Origin: Paracamarosporium sp. OC-R06-R3
Lineage: Eukaryota > Ascomycota > Dothideomycetes > Pleosporales > Didymosphaeriaceae
Assembly (NCBI GenBank): GCA_019828545.1
Contig: JACVRA010000624.1
Span: 1 to 50,294 of the forward strand
DNA: 50,294 nt
Direction of reading: 5' to 3'
The translations under genes were made by a program, and so were the position numbers. Positions 30,445-42,900 of this stretch are shown in pieces. The notes under the pieces were generated by a model. The model was not told the DNA's origin. It did no database searches and saw only the letters and a program-made list of their open reading frames with translations. The stretch's first letter is position 1. Each line of letters begins with the position of its first letter.

Positions 30445-32501
30445 CAGCATAAGTTGGGATGAGCGATGCTTTATGTTTCCTTGTGCATGATCACCAATTA
30501 CGTTACGCCTTAGATTTGTGCGTTGGCGTTGGCGGATTTTATGCATTTTCAGCTACCGCAGTACACATTGTGGGTGCATTGTGGCCCCCTTCCTTACGAC
30601 CTCCTACGATTACCTATCCCTTATCCTTCCACTACTACATCTAGGGGTGTCGTCGCAAAGGAAGATAGAAGACAGTAGGATGAACTTTGTACATGCAGGA
30701 CGACTAGTTGGAGTGCCGCACTAGGAGGACTCGGCGGGCTCGAGACCGGCTCGGTTCGCCTCTAGGTGAATTCTGGCCCTGTTTCCTGGGGAACTCTATA
30801 TATACGCTAATCCAGTTATATACAATAATGAATTGATGGAGCATGTATAGCTAGGAGGCTTTGGATAAAGACAGAGAGCTTTTTTTAACCGGGGCCTTCT
30901 GGGCCTTTATCTTAGCTTCGATCAATAATAAATCAGGCACCATCAACGTGCAAAGCATAGAATGTATGAACCTTCCTCCCGGGCTTCTAATGCTCGTGCT
31001 CGGAAAGGATATCTATCAGCATGGACGTAGTATTGTAGCCTCTGTGGTTCATGAGGTATGTTGTAGGGCTGTCTTTGACAGGTATGAGCTCAAATGACAG
31101 TGGTAGCTGCTACGGCTAGCCTTGACTTAGTTGTAGAGGAGACGAACCAGACAAGAGTGATGGGCAATAATGAAGTGTATATTAAGCAGAAGAAGAGTTC
31201 CAGTAATTACAGAGTCTGATGTATTCATTACTTTTGCAGACAAGTGGTTGCCGAGTCACAAGCACACAGCAATGCAAGTAAAGACAGGCAAATAAAACAG
31301 AAATGTTTCATTTGGTGTGTTTCCGGTATGCCAATATTTGCACTAATTGAAGGCAATGATATAAGGCCGTGGACGTTGACGACCAACTGGTGAGTTGGAG
31401 AACGAGAAAACGTAGTGTGCGCAGGTAACATACTGGATTGCTACTTGTCATGTTTGCACAGAGGAGTCTTTGTATACAAACCGGGTTTGGAGCTGAATTT
31501 GTAGAGTATCAATTTGACCCCGTGAGCTTATGTGTATGACAATGATTGCGTGTCCCTCGACATTACGTGGGATTATACGGACGTGCTAGAGCAAAATCAA
31601 TAGAGTTGAGCAAACTTTCATGCTATAACCTCCCTGTTTCCCCGCAGATATCCATACTAACGAATAGTATCGGCTGAGTACAATAATACCCGGCCTTCAA
31701 TGTATTCCTCAGAGGTCTGAAATTAATGATTAGTCTTCACCGTCATGTTCGAATCACTGAATGTGTCTCGACGTTGGGTTCAATTTCCGCAGCATTGATT
31801 ATATACATACGTGAACTAACCCAGTTTATCATAGGAGTCATGGAAGAGTAGTACCTACTGATGTAAGATAGGCAAGAAATTGAAAAGACATCACTGAATA
31901 CTCAAACGTTCAATGATGGAAGACTTACAGCATCAAAGTGCCAAGACCAGATACCGACGACGTTGTGATGTGGATTCTGGAGTAACACAAGCTACGCAAA
32001 CTGGTAACACGACGTTACGTTGTAAGATTCTAGGCACGAAGTACGGCTTTTCAGCCAAGTTCACAAGCATAAAAGCGAGGTATATGAGACAAGCGTGCAA
32101 GAGAAGAAGTAATTACAATTCTTTTAGGTAATGCTCTCACTAGAAACACGACGGTTACATGGCCATGTGGCCGCTAAAGGAACGTGACAATCATATAGCC
32201 GTATGAGAGTCGCAGTACATGAGCGAGTGAAAACAGACAAAGGGCCCAACCAGTCTGATCACACATGTGATCCCGTGGTAGGCCGCAAAAGTGTATGGTA
32301 TATGCGAGGATTTCTGGAGCATGCTAATAATGCAAGATGCTGCGCCGGATATTGTGTCCAAGAATGCAAAAAAGGGGGTGTCATATCCTGCGTAAGTTCG
32401 TGGTTGTTCCTTTCCCGATGCTTCTTCCGTAACGCCGGCCTTCCTAGGCAAATAAGTAGTCGCTTGAACGCAAAAAGTAAGTGTGATGAGATGAAGATTG
32501 A
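30445..32501. other. Intergenic region, no supported gene
   Basis: About 2 kb between the esterase and the minus-strand gene ending at 32502. It is moderately AT-rich with scattered short frames, such as 30861-31097 without an ATG. No motif, RNA gene or clear repeat was recognised. It may contain eroded transposon sequence. Confidence 0.45.
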
Positions 32502-33488
32502 TTACACGCGAGAAGTCAATCGTATCGGGGGCATGACAAAGTTGGCGTCGTCGGTGTCTTCGTCGTCGTCGATTTCGATGTCGACGACCTTGGAGTTGTT
32601 GTAGGTGGTGATGGCGGGCGGGATGACGGTGGGGATTAACTCTTTCTCGACGTCCGGAAGCGGTACTACGGATCGTCTTCCGGGTCTCTGTTCGTTGGTT
32701 GCAGCTTCTTGCTGTTCTTTTTCCTGGGCAACCAGCTTCTGTGCGGCGTACCTCGCGACTTCACTCTTGGCGAGCTCTACGACCTCGTTGAAGTACTTAC
32801 GGACACCATCGAGCTCTTTGCGACAGTCGCCCTCGCGCAGTGATTGATGAGCAGCTTTCTCACACAGCGCTTGCGCTTCTTCCAGAGCTTTGTCGGCTGT
32901 GTCGAAGCGTTCGACAGGCGTGCCGGTGCTGTTTTCCACCGTGCACATGATGCCGCGAGCGCGCATCGAGGATAAGCCGGTGCGGTGGCGGTATCCAATC
33001 TTGGACATGATTGCATTGCTGTCGTCGTCGTCGTCATCGTCGTCGGAACCGGCGAGTGCGGCCATTGCTTCCATCTTGGCGGCCATCTTGCCTTTGCGGA
33101 GCATGTTCCGTCCTGTGCCGATTGCACGCACGAGGTGCTCAAAGGCGCCTTGTATCTGGCCGTCGTAGTGCACGACAATCATGGTGCGGGAGCGCAGCTT
33201 GGAGGGACCGGACTGGTGTCCGGAGAGCAAGGACGGCTCTTTCCGCTTCCGAGCGGGCGGTTCGCTCTTGTGGGCGGGGGCGTCTGGGTCTTCTTGTATG
33301 GCGTCGAGGTCTCGTATTGATTCGACGGAGCCGGTTCGCTTCTTGTTGAAGGGCAGCGAGCGCGAGACGGGGATCCTGGAGAGCTCGCTCTGCATGGCCA
33401 CGATCTTGCTCTCGACGTCGGCGACATTGGTGCACCACTGCGGGATGTTGTCGTGCAGGAAGGAGAAGGCCTTCTCCATGTCGCCCAT
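32502..33488 (-). CDS. Conserved fungal protein of unknown function (328 aa)
   Basis: Single exon. I start it at the ATG at 33488 (MGDMEKAFSFLHDNIPQW) rather than extending upstream, because the upstream frame is low-complexity Pro/Cys/Ala-rich leader without a good ATG. The N-terminus predicts a helix (LHDNIPQWCTNVADVESKI). A conserved block follows with RSRTMIVVHYDGQIQGAFEH and LVRAIGTGRNMLRKGKMAAK, then a run of eight Asp encoded by a GTC/GAC repeat. Next comes a helical region with ALEEAQALCEKAAHQSL and VRKYFNEVVELAKSEVARYA, and an acidic C-terminus with VVDIEIDDDEDTDDANF. The C-terminal IDIDDDE-type end resembles SUMO-interacting motifs, but that is inference. Divergent from the Alr4036-type gene. 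Confidence 0.75.
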   Translation of the reverse strand: MGDMEKAFSFLHDNIPQWCTNVADVESKIVAMQSELSRIPVSRSLPFNKKRTGSVESIRDLDAIQEDPDAPAHKSEPPARKRKEPSLLSGHQSGPSKLRSRTMIVVHYDGQIQGAFEHLVRAIGTGRNMLRKGKMAAKMEAMAALAGSDDDDDDDDSNAIMSKIGYRHRTGLSSMRARGIMCTVENSTGTPVERFDTADKALEEAQALCEKAAHQSLREGDCRKELDGVRKYFNEVVELAKSEVARYAAQKLVAQEKEQQEAATNEQRPGRRSVVPLPDVEKELIPTVIPPAITTYNNSKVVDIEIDDDEDTDDANFVMPPIRLTSRV

Positions 33489-34405
33489 GACGGCGGCGGC
33501 GGCGGTGATGGGGCGGGGGCGGGAGCGGGAGCGGGAAGCAGGAGGGCAAGCGCAGGGCGGGGGCGGAGTGGCAGAGAGGGATGGCGGATGTTGTGGGTGG
33601 ATGGATTTGCGCCCTCGAGGGCGGATGGGAGGTGGCAGGCAGCAGGCAGCAGGCAGCAGGCAGCAGACGGCAGCCGGGCAAGTGAGGTGGAGGCGGGAGG
33701 CGTGGACGAGTGCAGCTTGGGCCGGGGACATGGGCCAAGTAATAACAAGACGAGATGCGGGATTATCAAGCGAGGCGGCGCCGTGTTAGGAACAATGGGC
33801 CCTGCACGGCGGGTCGTTTGCTTGCAGCTCTTGGGCCCCTGGCAAACCATGGATGGGCCATTGACCTGCATAACAAGGGGCCGCAAGCTCGGCGGGCCGT
33901 CGCTGGTGGCGCGCGACGATGTGGACAGCGACCGCAACGCCCCAACACCCGCGCAAACGGCGCCTGCTCGCCTGCCCGCCTGCTCCAAATCCCGCGCTTG
34001 CAGATCGCCATATCGTGGCATGCAGATCCCCGCGGCACTTGTCCGTCTCGCCTTCATCCGCGCGCGTCAGAGATTCGTTCCCAGCGTGGGCCTGCCGAGA
34101 TGGCGCTGGCCTTCCGCATAACCACCACCAAGCACCCGCTGCCTACCCTCTCTCCACCGTGCAGTCGCTGGACCACGTAGGTAGTCTACTAGAACTAGAA
34201 CCAGAACCGGGCCATCGAAACACTTGGAGCCGCTTGGCTTGGTGCTGCTCGATCTGCTTCGATACATGACGACATCAAGCGCCGCCATCGCACTTGTGCT
34301 TCACTGACGCAGACAAAACTGACCACCAAGCACCCTCGCATCCTGCAAACAGACACCATAGCTTCCACACTCGCCCCTCGTCGCCTCGCGCGCCTCCTGC
34401 ACACC
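33489..34405. other. GC-rich divergent promoter with several simple repeats
   Basis: 917 bp between the starts of two divergent genes. It holds a GCC/GGC triplet run and GGGCGGGAGC-type repeats (33495-33540), the heptamer repeat at 33635-33662 and otherwise GC-rich unique sequence. Long open frames on both strands here are Pro/Arg/Ala-rich artefacts of base composition. Confidence 0.55.
33635..33662. repeat. GCAGGCA heptamer repeat (4 copies)
   Basis: Four perfect tandem copies of the 7-mer GCAGGCA, followed by a partial copy, in the GC-rich divergent promoter about 150-175 bp upstream of the minus-strand start codon at 33488. Confidence 0.9.
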
Positions 34406-35295
34406 ATGTCGTCCACCGCCCCAGACGCTTCGCTGCTCCCCAAAGCCCCGTGGAAGTCGCTATTCAACCAGCACATCTCCAAGATGGAATCTCCAGAGTT
34501 TGTCCTCGGCACCGTCGCCGCTGCGCCCCAAGGCTCAACCGTGCCCTACGTGCCCCGCGTTCGATACTGCATTTTCCGCGGCTTCTGGACCGAGCTCCCA
34601 GAGAACAAGCACAATGACGCCGAGCGCAACCCCAAAGTCTACGAGAGCGATTGCCCTACCTTCACCACCGACGTGAGAATGGAGAAGGTGGGCCAGCTGT
34701 TTGGCACGGGCGCCGGACACGCCGAGAGCGCCGAGCAGACCCAAGGGAGCGGCGGCGGCGGGCCCATCGAGGCCGTCTACTGGGTCAAGGAGACGGGCAC
34801 GCAGTGGCGTATCAAAGGGAAGGCATACGTAGTCGGCAACGACATCGACGGAAACGACGACAGCAGCGGGGTCAGGACTGTCAAGAGCGAGGTCGGCAAG
34901 CGGATGAGGGTCCTTGACCAGGACAAGGAGAGGGACTGGAGCTGGTCCAAGGAGCTGACGGCGAGCTTTGGCAACCAGTCTCCTGGCATCAAAGGTACCC
35001 TTGGGTTGCAAAGCCACCAGTGTCTCATCTGACATGAGCAGGTTCATTCAAAGCACCACCTCCGGGCCGTCCGACAACCGAGCCGCACGACGACAAGAAG
35101 CTCGAACTCGGCGCCAAAGTAGACGACCTCCACGACGAGGTCGCGCGCAAGAACTTCCGTCTCGTCATCATCGTGCCGGAGTCGGTGGAGCAGACGGACC
35201 TGAGCGATCCGGCAAAGGCGCGCCGTTACCTGTATACATTTGACGAGAGTGCTCGATCCAACGCAGGCTGGAGGACGCAGGAACTATGGCCGTAA
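34406..35295 (+). CDS. FMN-binding pyridoxamine-5'-phosphate-oxidase-like protein (Alr4036 type)
   Basis: Exons 34406-34994 and 35042-35295 (47-nt intron, GTACCC...GAGCAG) give 280 residues. Motifs of the Alr4036 / pyridox_oxase_2 family are APWKSLFNQHISK (about 14-26), EFVLGTV, VPRVRYCIFRGFW, YESDCPTFTTDVRMEKV and VYWVKETGTQWRIKG. The C-terminal block is FRLVIIVPESVEQTDL, then RSNAGWRTQELWP at the stop. Homologues bind FMN in a split-barrel fold; their substrate in fungi is not established, so I do not claim a specific reaction. The length fits the family, with an acidic Asp/Gly-rich insertion near residue 145-160. No signal peptide, so probably cytosolic. Confidence 0.88.
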
Positions 35296-38063
35296 TGTAC
35301 ATTCCACGAATCATGTAGTCTCTAGGTCGTCAAACCATATAACCGTGGTAGCGGCACAGCACACGGCGTGCAATTTCAGCCCGCACAGTAACATGTCGTA
35401 TGTGCAGCTTTTGTTTTTGTTCCTGACCGTGTATGCAACATGGGCGCGCTTGTCGACCTCTCCACATTGGGAGCACGTTCCTCGGATTTTCGTCCGGCTG
35501 GTGGTAGCGCTGCAGAGCCGTTGACCGTTGACCGTTGACCGTGGCCGTATGCGACGCGGATGGCTTGCGCCCCTCCCGGCGCCTTCCCCATGCAGACGAC
35601 AATGGCGCATGGCAATAATGCAGTCGTGTGGAATTTGGAGCTGCCGTGCCACGACGCAGCAATGCGGCCTTGCAGCAGAAGCCCCGAAAGCGAATCCGGC
35701 CGTGTGGCTCAGGTCGGCGACCATCTCAGCCTGTCGACATCCGGCGAAGCCGATGCATCGCTCCAATGTACCGAGTCGGGGCCTCGTCCGCCGCGTGCAG
35801 CTTTGTGCCTCGAGAGGGCATGCGGCCTTCCGATACACTGCTTCAACCCTTGGACTATCCTCACGGCCTTCTCTGCCCTGCGATAGACGCGCTCGCGTAC
35901 ACTAAACGCTTTGCGTGCATCTTGGACGACGGCGCCAAACGGAAAGGACCGACCCTAGCCGGCTCATCGTTCGTCTCAAGCTCTATTCTCCTACTGGCCG
36001 TTTCTCCGCTCCCGCTTCGACTGCACGGATATTGCGTCGATGGGAATACTTGCTCTTGTCCAATGGTTGGGAGCTGGCGGGTTCGAATCGGCTAAAAGGA
36101 TCGCTCTGAGAGGCCCCCTTGCAGCGTCGAGGGCTGCGAACAGCGAATTCGGATCACTTGATGACCGCTGCCACGAATATTTACAAAGAAGTGCACGATG
36201 CCCGCCGAGAATGAAATCGGAGATATGCTCCTCATCCTACGCTTCACTTGCGAACACAACACTTGGCTGACTTTTAGCCATGTATCTTCTCGACGCATAT
36301 TTCACTGTTGCAGTGACTCGGCACACCTGAATCTTTTCTTTGCAAATGCAGACCAGAGCACATATAGCCAAGCAATTACGATTTGGAGCAGGGTGCGCAC
36401 CAACGCCAAGAGACACATCTATTGCGAGGGCGAAGCCGTCAAAGAAACTGCCCGAACTGGACCTTACGTGATCTCATCCTCTCGTGTCACGCATCTCGAG
36501 AGATGTTTGGAGCACGCAATCGATCGTGGAAGAACTCAAGTTGATATCATTGGTCGCAGTGCATGAACTTGGCGGAAATGACTGTGTATTTGGCTGGGCT
36601 TTGACTTGTAAAGCTCTCATGGTCTTGTTTCATCGCAAACAACACTTGATAGGCTCGCCGAGAGTACTGATGCCAAGAGCGAAGAGGCGTAGGTCATACT
36701 TTAGGCCTACGGCGTTAACTATTTCCGCCGTTGTCCTCTTCTGTTCCTGTAATTGTCCAGAATGGTTGAACCACACAGAGGTCATGTCTCACTGAAAAGT
36801 GCATTTACTACCCACAATTCGGCCTGCATGGACCTTGCCGTCATTCAAGAATTCTTTGGGTAGAAGACGAAAGACCACAAGGTTCATGCCATCTGAACTC
36901 TGAAATTTCCACGCAAGGGAACTGTATCAAGACTCAGACCTCCTTGCCGCCTTGAGTGCAATTATTGGGCTCCGGAGCTACATCCGGTAGGATTCAGAAC
37001 CATGCTGATCCTCCCTGCAAGTAAAAGACGCACGACTCGCGCTTTATCCAAGCAACATCAAGCTGTCCCTCCGCCGTCACATGGCAGCCCTGCGCTCACG
37101 CTAAACTTAGCTCTCTCCACCTCCTGCCCGAGTATGGGCGAATAAGTCTTGCACTTTGCTTATTCGCAATGGCAGCCCAACCCTTTTCTATTTCATGCGC
37201 ATGAAACAAACCCTCTCGGCCCACCAACGCATCAAACCAGCGACGTGCACTGTTTGATCGCGTCGCGTACCGTACCCGTCCTCGTTCTAACCCGATCCCA
37301 ATCCTTCAACCCCTCTACGAAAAAGCCACCAATCACCGCCCACCCGCTCCCTATCCTTTGGCGTCTAAACGGAACATGCCGCCATCCCTGCAGTCGCCTT
37401 GGTGAAGGTAGAGACCATCGCTATCCCAGCCTCGCGCCGTAAAAAGTCAAGATCTGTGTAGCACGTTACGCGGAGCGGAGCACGCGGAATTCCTTCGTTG
37501 CACACGTCGGCGAACAGAGCGACGTTGCGCAGAGCAGCCTTTTGCCGGTTTGAGGACTACCCACGTTGCATTTCGTACGTGTATGGTAGCGAAGGGACAC
37601 AGGGGGCAGCTTTGTGTGGTCGACGAGAGATGAGAGGCGGTGTGAGGCGTGCAGCAGGACGAAGGTGGGCGGTCAGGTCGGCCACTGCGCGTTAGCTACG
37701 GGCGGGAAGGGCGTTATTAGGCAGCCGCCGCTCAAGTGTGGGTACGATCATGGGAAACTGTATAATCTTTCTGGTGGGTGGGTGTGAGCCGCAGTGCCAT
37801 ATTCGTCGCGAAAGGTGTAGTCTAGCTATGTGGTCTGCTCTGAGTGGCTGGATTGGAGCCTCTCGTCAGGAGCAGTTACGCGCCAACGGCCGCAGCGACC
37901 AGGTATTGCATTGGCTCTTACATCTTCGGTCCATAGTCCCTCTCCAACGATCTACGAACGTCGACTAGCAAGCGGCAGATCAAAGACAGAGCCTGCTCGA
38001 GTACCTAATAGAACATCTCAAGGATATGTTCGTCCTCCCACTAGCGGACGTAACAGTTCTCTT
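35296..38063. other. Long intergenic region, no supported gene
   Basis: About 2.8 kb. It includes a GTTGACC triplication (35520-35540) and several long but unconvincing frames in GC-rich sequence (35528-36095). The GGTTCGAATC near 36078 looks like a tRNA B-box but has no tRNA around it. No domain, RNA gene or mobile element recognised. Confidence 0.45.
35520..35540. repeat. GTTGACC heptamer repeat (3 copies)
   Basis: Three perfect tandem copies of the 7-mer GTTGACC in the region downstream of the Alr4036-type gene. Confidence 0.9.
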
Positions 38064-39778
38064 TCAAGCCTTTTTGAAAAAGCTCGCAATACTCCCTTGA
38101 CCTTTGCCGGCTGTCTTCTTGCCTTTTGGTGCCGTGGGCTTAGGTGCAGGTTTTGGCTTCTTAGGCTCCGGTTCGTCTTCAGAGAACGATTCCCACACAG
38201 CTTCCTCTTTCGTAACTGTGGTCGGTCAGATGAGTTGCGGTAACGAGCAATGTCAGCTTACCAAGATAGCCATCCTCGTCCTTGACTTTTTTCTTCTTCA
38301 TGACACGTCGCCTCCCGCGTCTGCGTCCGCCCTGAACAATGACCGCCGCTTCGCTCTCAACAGGCTTGCTTATGACTTCTTTATCTATTGGAGCATCTTG
38401 AGAGTCGTTCTCTTCGTCTGCCGGTGCGTCGGGCATGTCAACTGGGTTCAATTAGTAGCACGTTAATATTTTCATCGAGCAGGCATACCGTCAGCCTCCA
38501 TCATCTCTCGGAGTTTCTGCTCCCGCTCTTCGCGCGCCTTGCGTGCTGCTGCCGCCTTCTCCTCATCAAACTTGACGGCAGGTTCGTCGTCTGGGTCACC
38601 TTCATCTTCAGACATGCCTTGCATGGTTTCTGTAGTAGCACTTAGTCAAAGTACCGCGATATTAGAAAGGAGGGTTACCATCTTCGTCTTTTGGCTTTTC
38701 CGCCTCCTTCGCTTTAGGTTTAGCTTTTGCAAACGATTTGAAGAGATTCCCAACTGATGTGTCCTTCTTTGCTTTGGACTTCGAGTCCGACCTCTTCAAA
38801 GACGCAGTAGAAGCTGGCTGGGGTGTCGATCGGCCTGATTTGATGTCGTCTGGGGTGCTCTCTTTGCGAGCTTCGACGGCCGGTGTTTCGTTCTTTGTTT
38901 CTGTCACAACACCCGCGGGCTTGGCGACGGCTTTGAATGTGGGTTTAGGTCCGGCCGGGGTGAAATTTGTAGTCCGTCGCTTCACGCACATCAATTTTGA
39001 GACTGCGGAGGATATGATGTCTGGACCTACCTTGATATATGGGTTGTGGATAGACCCAAAGACTTGCCACCGTTCCAGAGGATCTCCGCTTGCGTAGTCG
39101 CTAGTGACCTCCTGATTGCAGACAGCTAGTATATTTAGGTTCTGTTATTCTTAGCTTCCTGATTCTTCCTTTGTATCCGCTTCCGCCATTTATACCTCTA
39201 TAGGACCTGGCTCCAAGCTGTAGACGTGGATCGAGGTGATCGTCTCAAACTCGCCTTTGGTCTCTGTTCGTGTATCAGACTTCATTCTTGGTATAGGTCT
39301 CAACGGTCTTCGTACTCTCTAGTTCTTCTTCCCTCACCAATACGATTGAGGTCTTGGACACAAGCTTCTCGGGCGTATCTTCTGGCTCAGGCAACGAGCT
39401 CATAAAAGGCGAGCTTTGCATAACAGTATCGTTCCCATCGTTCCCATCGCGCACAATCATGCCATTTTTAGGCTTAGACGATCGCTTCTTGCCGGTGAGA
39501 AGATAGGTTGCGTGGACGGATTTCGGTTTCTTCGCCGTTTGTTTGATATGAAACTCGTAAAGCATCCTCGATAAGGTCAGTGGCATTTGAGAAAAAATGG
39601 CCTGTTTGATCTTACTGTTTTGCAATATTGACATTCACCTTGAGCGCTCGACTGAGCAGACGGTAGGTGATCTGCGAAGGTTGAGCTGGAGCGTTCAATG
39701 CGGACGACGGAGGCCTACCGGCTGACTTTCTGTGAGCACACGATTCGCCAGATACTCTTCATACTTCTCTTCCGCCAT
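38064..39778 (-). CDS. DNA polymerase delta subunit 3 (Cdc27/POLD3-like)
   Basis: Nine exons, minus strand: 39778-39719, 39671-39616, 39566-39316, 39263-39196, 39141-39031, 38979-38679, 38629-38489, 38441-38262 and 38215-38064. Total 1320 nt, 439 residues; all eight introns are 46-54 nt. The N-terminal winged-helix-like region reads YLANRVLTESQPITYRLLSR, then MLYEFHIKQTAKKPKSVHAT and ITSIHVYSLEPGPIE. CNQEVTSDYASGDPLERWQV follows and leads into a long Lys/Ser/Pro/Glu-rich disordered middle. The C-terminus has RRRGRRRVMKKKKVKDEDGY and a PCNA-interacting PIP box, Q429-x-x-I432-x-x-F435-F436, in the last twelve residues. The subunit links Pol delta to PCNA during lagging-strand synthesis. It is divergent from TBCD, and two MCB boxes upstream suggest G1/S expression. 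Confidence 0.95.
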
Positions 39779-39973
39779 GGCGAGCGGTATTGCGTGCAAG
39801 TGTTGACTTCGGCTTTCAAGAGTGCAGCGCAGCTTGAGTGAGGTGAATGCGCTAGGTTGTCGCGTCACGCGTAGTCATGTGCACGCGTCAAATTGAGAAG
39901 ACATGACTCGCGACCAGGTACAAGCCCACCTAACCGACCTAAACTCTGCCTACAACACTCAGCCTACCCCACG
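39779..39973. promoter_or_regulatory. Shared POLD3/TBCD promoter with two MCB boxes
   Basis: 195 bp between the two start codons. ACGCGT occurs at 39867-39872 and 39883-39888, 16 bp apart, with a further CGCGTC at 39861. ACGCGT is the MluI cell-cycle box bound by MBF (Mbp1/Swi6 type, KilA-N DNA-binding) at G1/S in fungi, and DNA polymerase genes are classic targets. The boxes lie about 90-110 bp upstream of the POLD3 start and about 85-105 bp upstream of the TBCD start. Confidence 0.7.
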
Positions 39974-42900
39974 ATGGATACAGCAGAAGACGATGACTTG
40001 AAGCTCCTCCGAGCATCTACTTCACATCTTGCAGATCTTGAGAAGCTCATTCCACGGCTCGTACGGAAACGCAGAAATGACCCCAACAAGGTCCGCTCTC
40101 AAGTGCGAACGCTCGATTTATCTAAGATCCAAGCATTAGTACGACTTCATCGTATTATTGTCGATTTTTGTTGCTAACGTATTTTAGATTGAGCCATTCC
40201 AAGAAGATCCTCAGCTCCTGGATACACATTTGAAAACTTTCATCCCACCACTGGTTGCTGCCTATTTGGATTCCCTTCACACAGGATCCAGACCAGAACT
40301 CAAGAAGGGCTTCGTACCCCTAACTCACGCGATATGCCAGATATTTAATCTGCTCTGTAAAGTCCGCGGAGAAAAGGTCATCAAAGGGTTCCTGAACAAC
40401 GAGCCACGTTTTCTTGAACCTGTTATCAATGAATTCGAAGCAGGAGCCAACCTCACACCTGGTGAGGGTGAGCCGCTACCCCAAGGGATTATACCTTGGA
40501 CTGAGCGCTATGTTCTCCTTCTGTGGTTATCTCACTTGATGCTAGCTCCGTTCCCGTTAGCCTCCATGTCTGCTATGCAGTCATCGCAAGAAGTGGCGAC
40601 TGCTCTTGAGATAGATCTTCCTACGGAGGCACCCGGCATTGCCCTTCGCGTACTCTCTATATGCTTTAGAGGTCTTGGATCAGCGTCCAAGGAACGAAAT
40701 GCTGCTGCACACCTACTTGTCAGACTCTGTGTCCGCCCAGATATGCAGAAGCTTGGGTTGCTGGATACGCTTGTTCAATGGTCCCTCACATTCTTCGAAA
40801 GGGTTTCAGACGGTGACACAAATATTCACCAGTGCCTTGGTGTTCTCTACTTCCTTTCTGGACTCGTCGCTACTGCCACGAATGAGGAAATTGGTCGGTT
40901 CCTTTCTGGCATATACACGGTCGGCCAGAACATTATTGCTCAAACAACTCTGGCTTTTGTGAGATCATCAGCTGTTGCTAGGAAGCTTGTCATTAAGATT
41001 CTACGCAACATCGTGGCTCATTGCCTAAAGGCAGGTGAAACGACCTACAGGCTCGATACCACTACTGTTCTGGAGGAGGTCATCGAGTTTCTTCTAGAAT
41101 CCTTAGCGGATGGCGACAGCCCTGTAAGGTACGCGGCAAGCAAAGCACTCAGCATTGTCACCATGAAACTTGATTCACAAATGGCCGAAGATGTCATCGA
41201 TGCCATTTTGGGATCACTAAACGAGAATGTTTATTGGCAAGGTCCGAAGCGAAATCTCAGTGGGGTCGATGCACTGCGATGGCATGGGCTGACGCTCACA
41301 CTTTCGCACCTCTTGTATCGAAGGGCTTTGTCTCACTCTCAACTACCAGAAATCCTGAACGCGCTTCTACTGGCGTTGGCTTTCGAGCAACGATCGACGA
41401 CTGGTGGCTCTATAGGAACCAATGTCCGAGACGCTGCTTGTTTTGGTATCTGGGCACTATCACGGCGATATACAACGGCTGAGCTCACTGCCGTTGAGAC
41501 ATCCTCAGTCCGAGCTTCGGAGCACCGGCAAGATCTCTCCATCCTACAAGTGCTTGCGATTGAGTTGCTCGTTGTAGCATGCCTCGACCCGGCTGGCAAC
41601 ATTCGAAGAGGGTCATCTGCTGCCTTACAAGAGCTTATTGGCCGACATCCTAATACTGTCCACGAAGGGATCACACTAGTCCAAGTCGTCGACTTCCACG
41701 CAGTTGGACTTCGTGAACGCTCTATGTGCAAGATATCCATTGAAGCCGGTAAATTACATGATATCTATTGGGAAGCTTTATTCGACAACCTACTGGGATG
41801 GAGAGGAATAGGCTCCTTAGACTCCGCTTCTCGCTTGTTCGCCGCACGAGCCGTAGGATTGCTGACCGTTGGACAACCTCCTCATGTTGTTCGTTCCATG
41901 GCTGATCAAATCTGCAATGAACTCGCAGCTCTAAAAGCAAGGGAGGTCGAAGAGCGCCAAGGTTTGGTCTCTGCACTGGCTGCTTTGATAGACCAGAACA
42001 ACGCACGAGAAGACACAGATGTACAATTGACCAAAGCCACCAATCTTACACATCTATGGAAACTACTGGAACAAGAACTAAAACTGGATGACAATGCTTT
42101 CATGTCCCCAGCATTGAGACCTGACCTTACAGCTTCGTCCATCTGCACCTTACTGGGTGCATTGTCATATATGAAGAATTGGCCTCAAGATCTTGACAGA
42201 TCACAAGGGATAATTGGAGAACTAATCCGTCTCTTCAATCTTTGTCTTGGTCGTTACGCAGACTCCGTAATGGAGGCAATACCTCGAACAACCTCTGGTG
42301 TTTTGAAGCTTTTGCAGCAGATTTCTCCAAAAGATGCAGATTCTCTAGTTGCTAGTTGGCTTAATAGGCTGGAGAATGAGGCGTCATACAATGGGTTAAG
42401 ATGGTCCGGCTTCGCAATCGCGCTGGGCGCGGCATACCCATGGCTTAGTCCTAGCGTGCCTGGTCCAACCAACATGCAAAGACAGATTGCAGAGATTTTG
42501 CCTTTCAGATGCACCTCCGCTGTCGCAATCGAGGCGCGAGTCGTAGCTCTTTCGGCCATCAGTATTCTGTTGAAGAACTGCGGGAATCTCAACCCTACAT
42601 CTGACCTACCTTCAACTATCAGAGATCGCATCGCGAATGCTTTGTACGTAGCTCTAAATGACTACACTGTCACAGAGCGTGGAGATGTGGGTTGTCTAGT
42701 ACGTCTCGAGGCTTTGAGCGCGACGGGTACAGCATGGGAGACCGGCTTGTTGCGCGGCTCTACTCACGAGGAAGAATTACATGCGGATGTGTTGCGACTG
42801 TCCCTCGAGAAACTTGACAAAGTGCGTTTACGAGCTGCACATATATTAGAGAGAGGTCCGCATCAACACTTTAAGGTAGTCGCAGCTGGGGTGGTAGACG

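Noticed and set aside
33139..34121. Long overlapping open frames on both strands between the divergent genes (for example a 292-residue minus frame)
   Set aside because: Pro/Arg/Ser-rich, driven by GC content and simple repeats; no start context or family resemblance.
36030..36110. GGTTCGAATC near an A-box-like TCCAATGG
   Set aside because: The two boxes are too close and no cloverleaf can be drawn.
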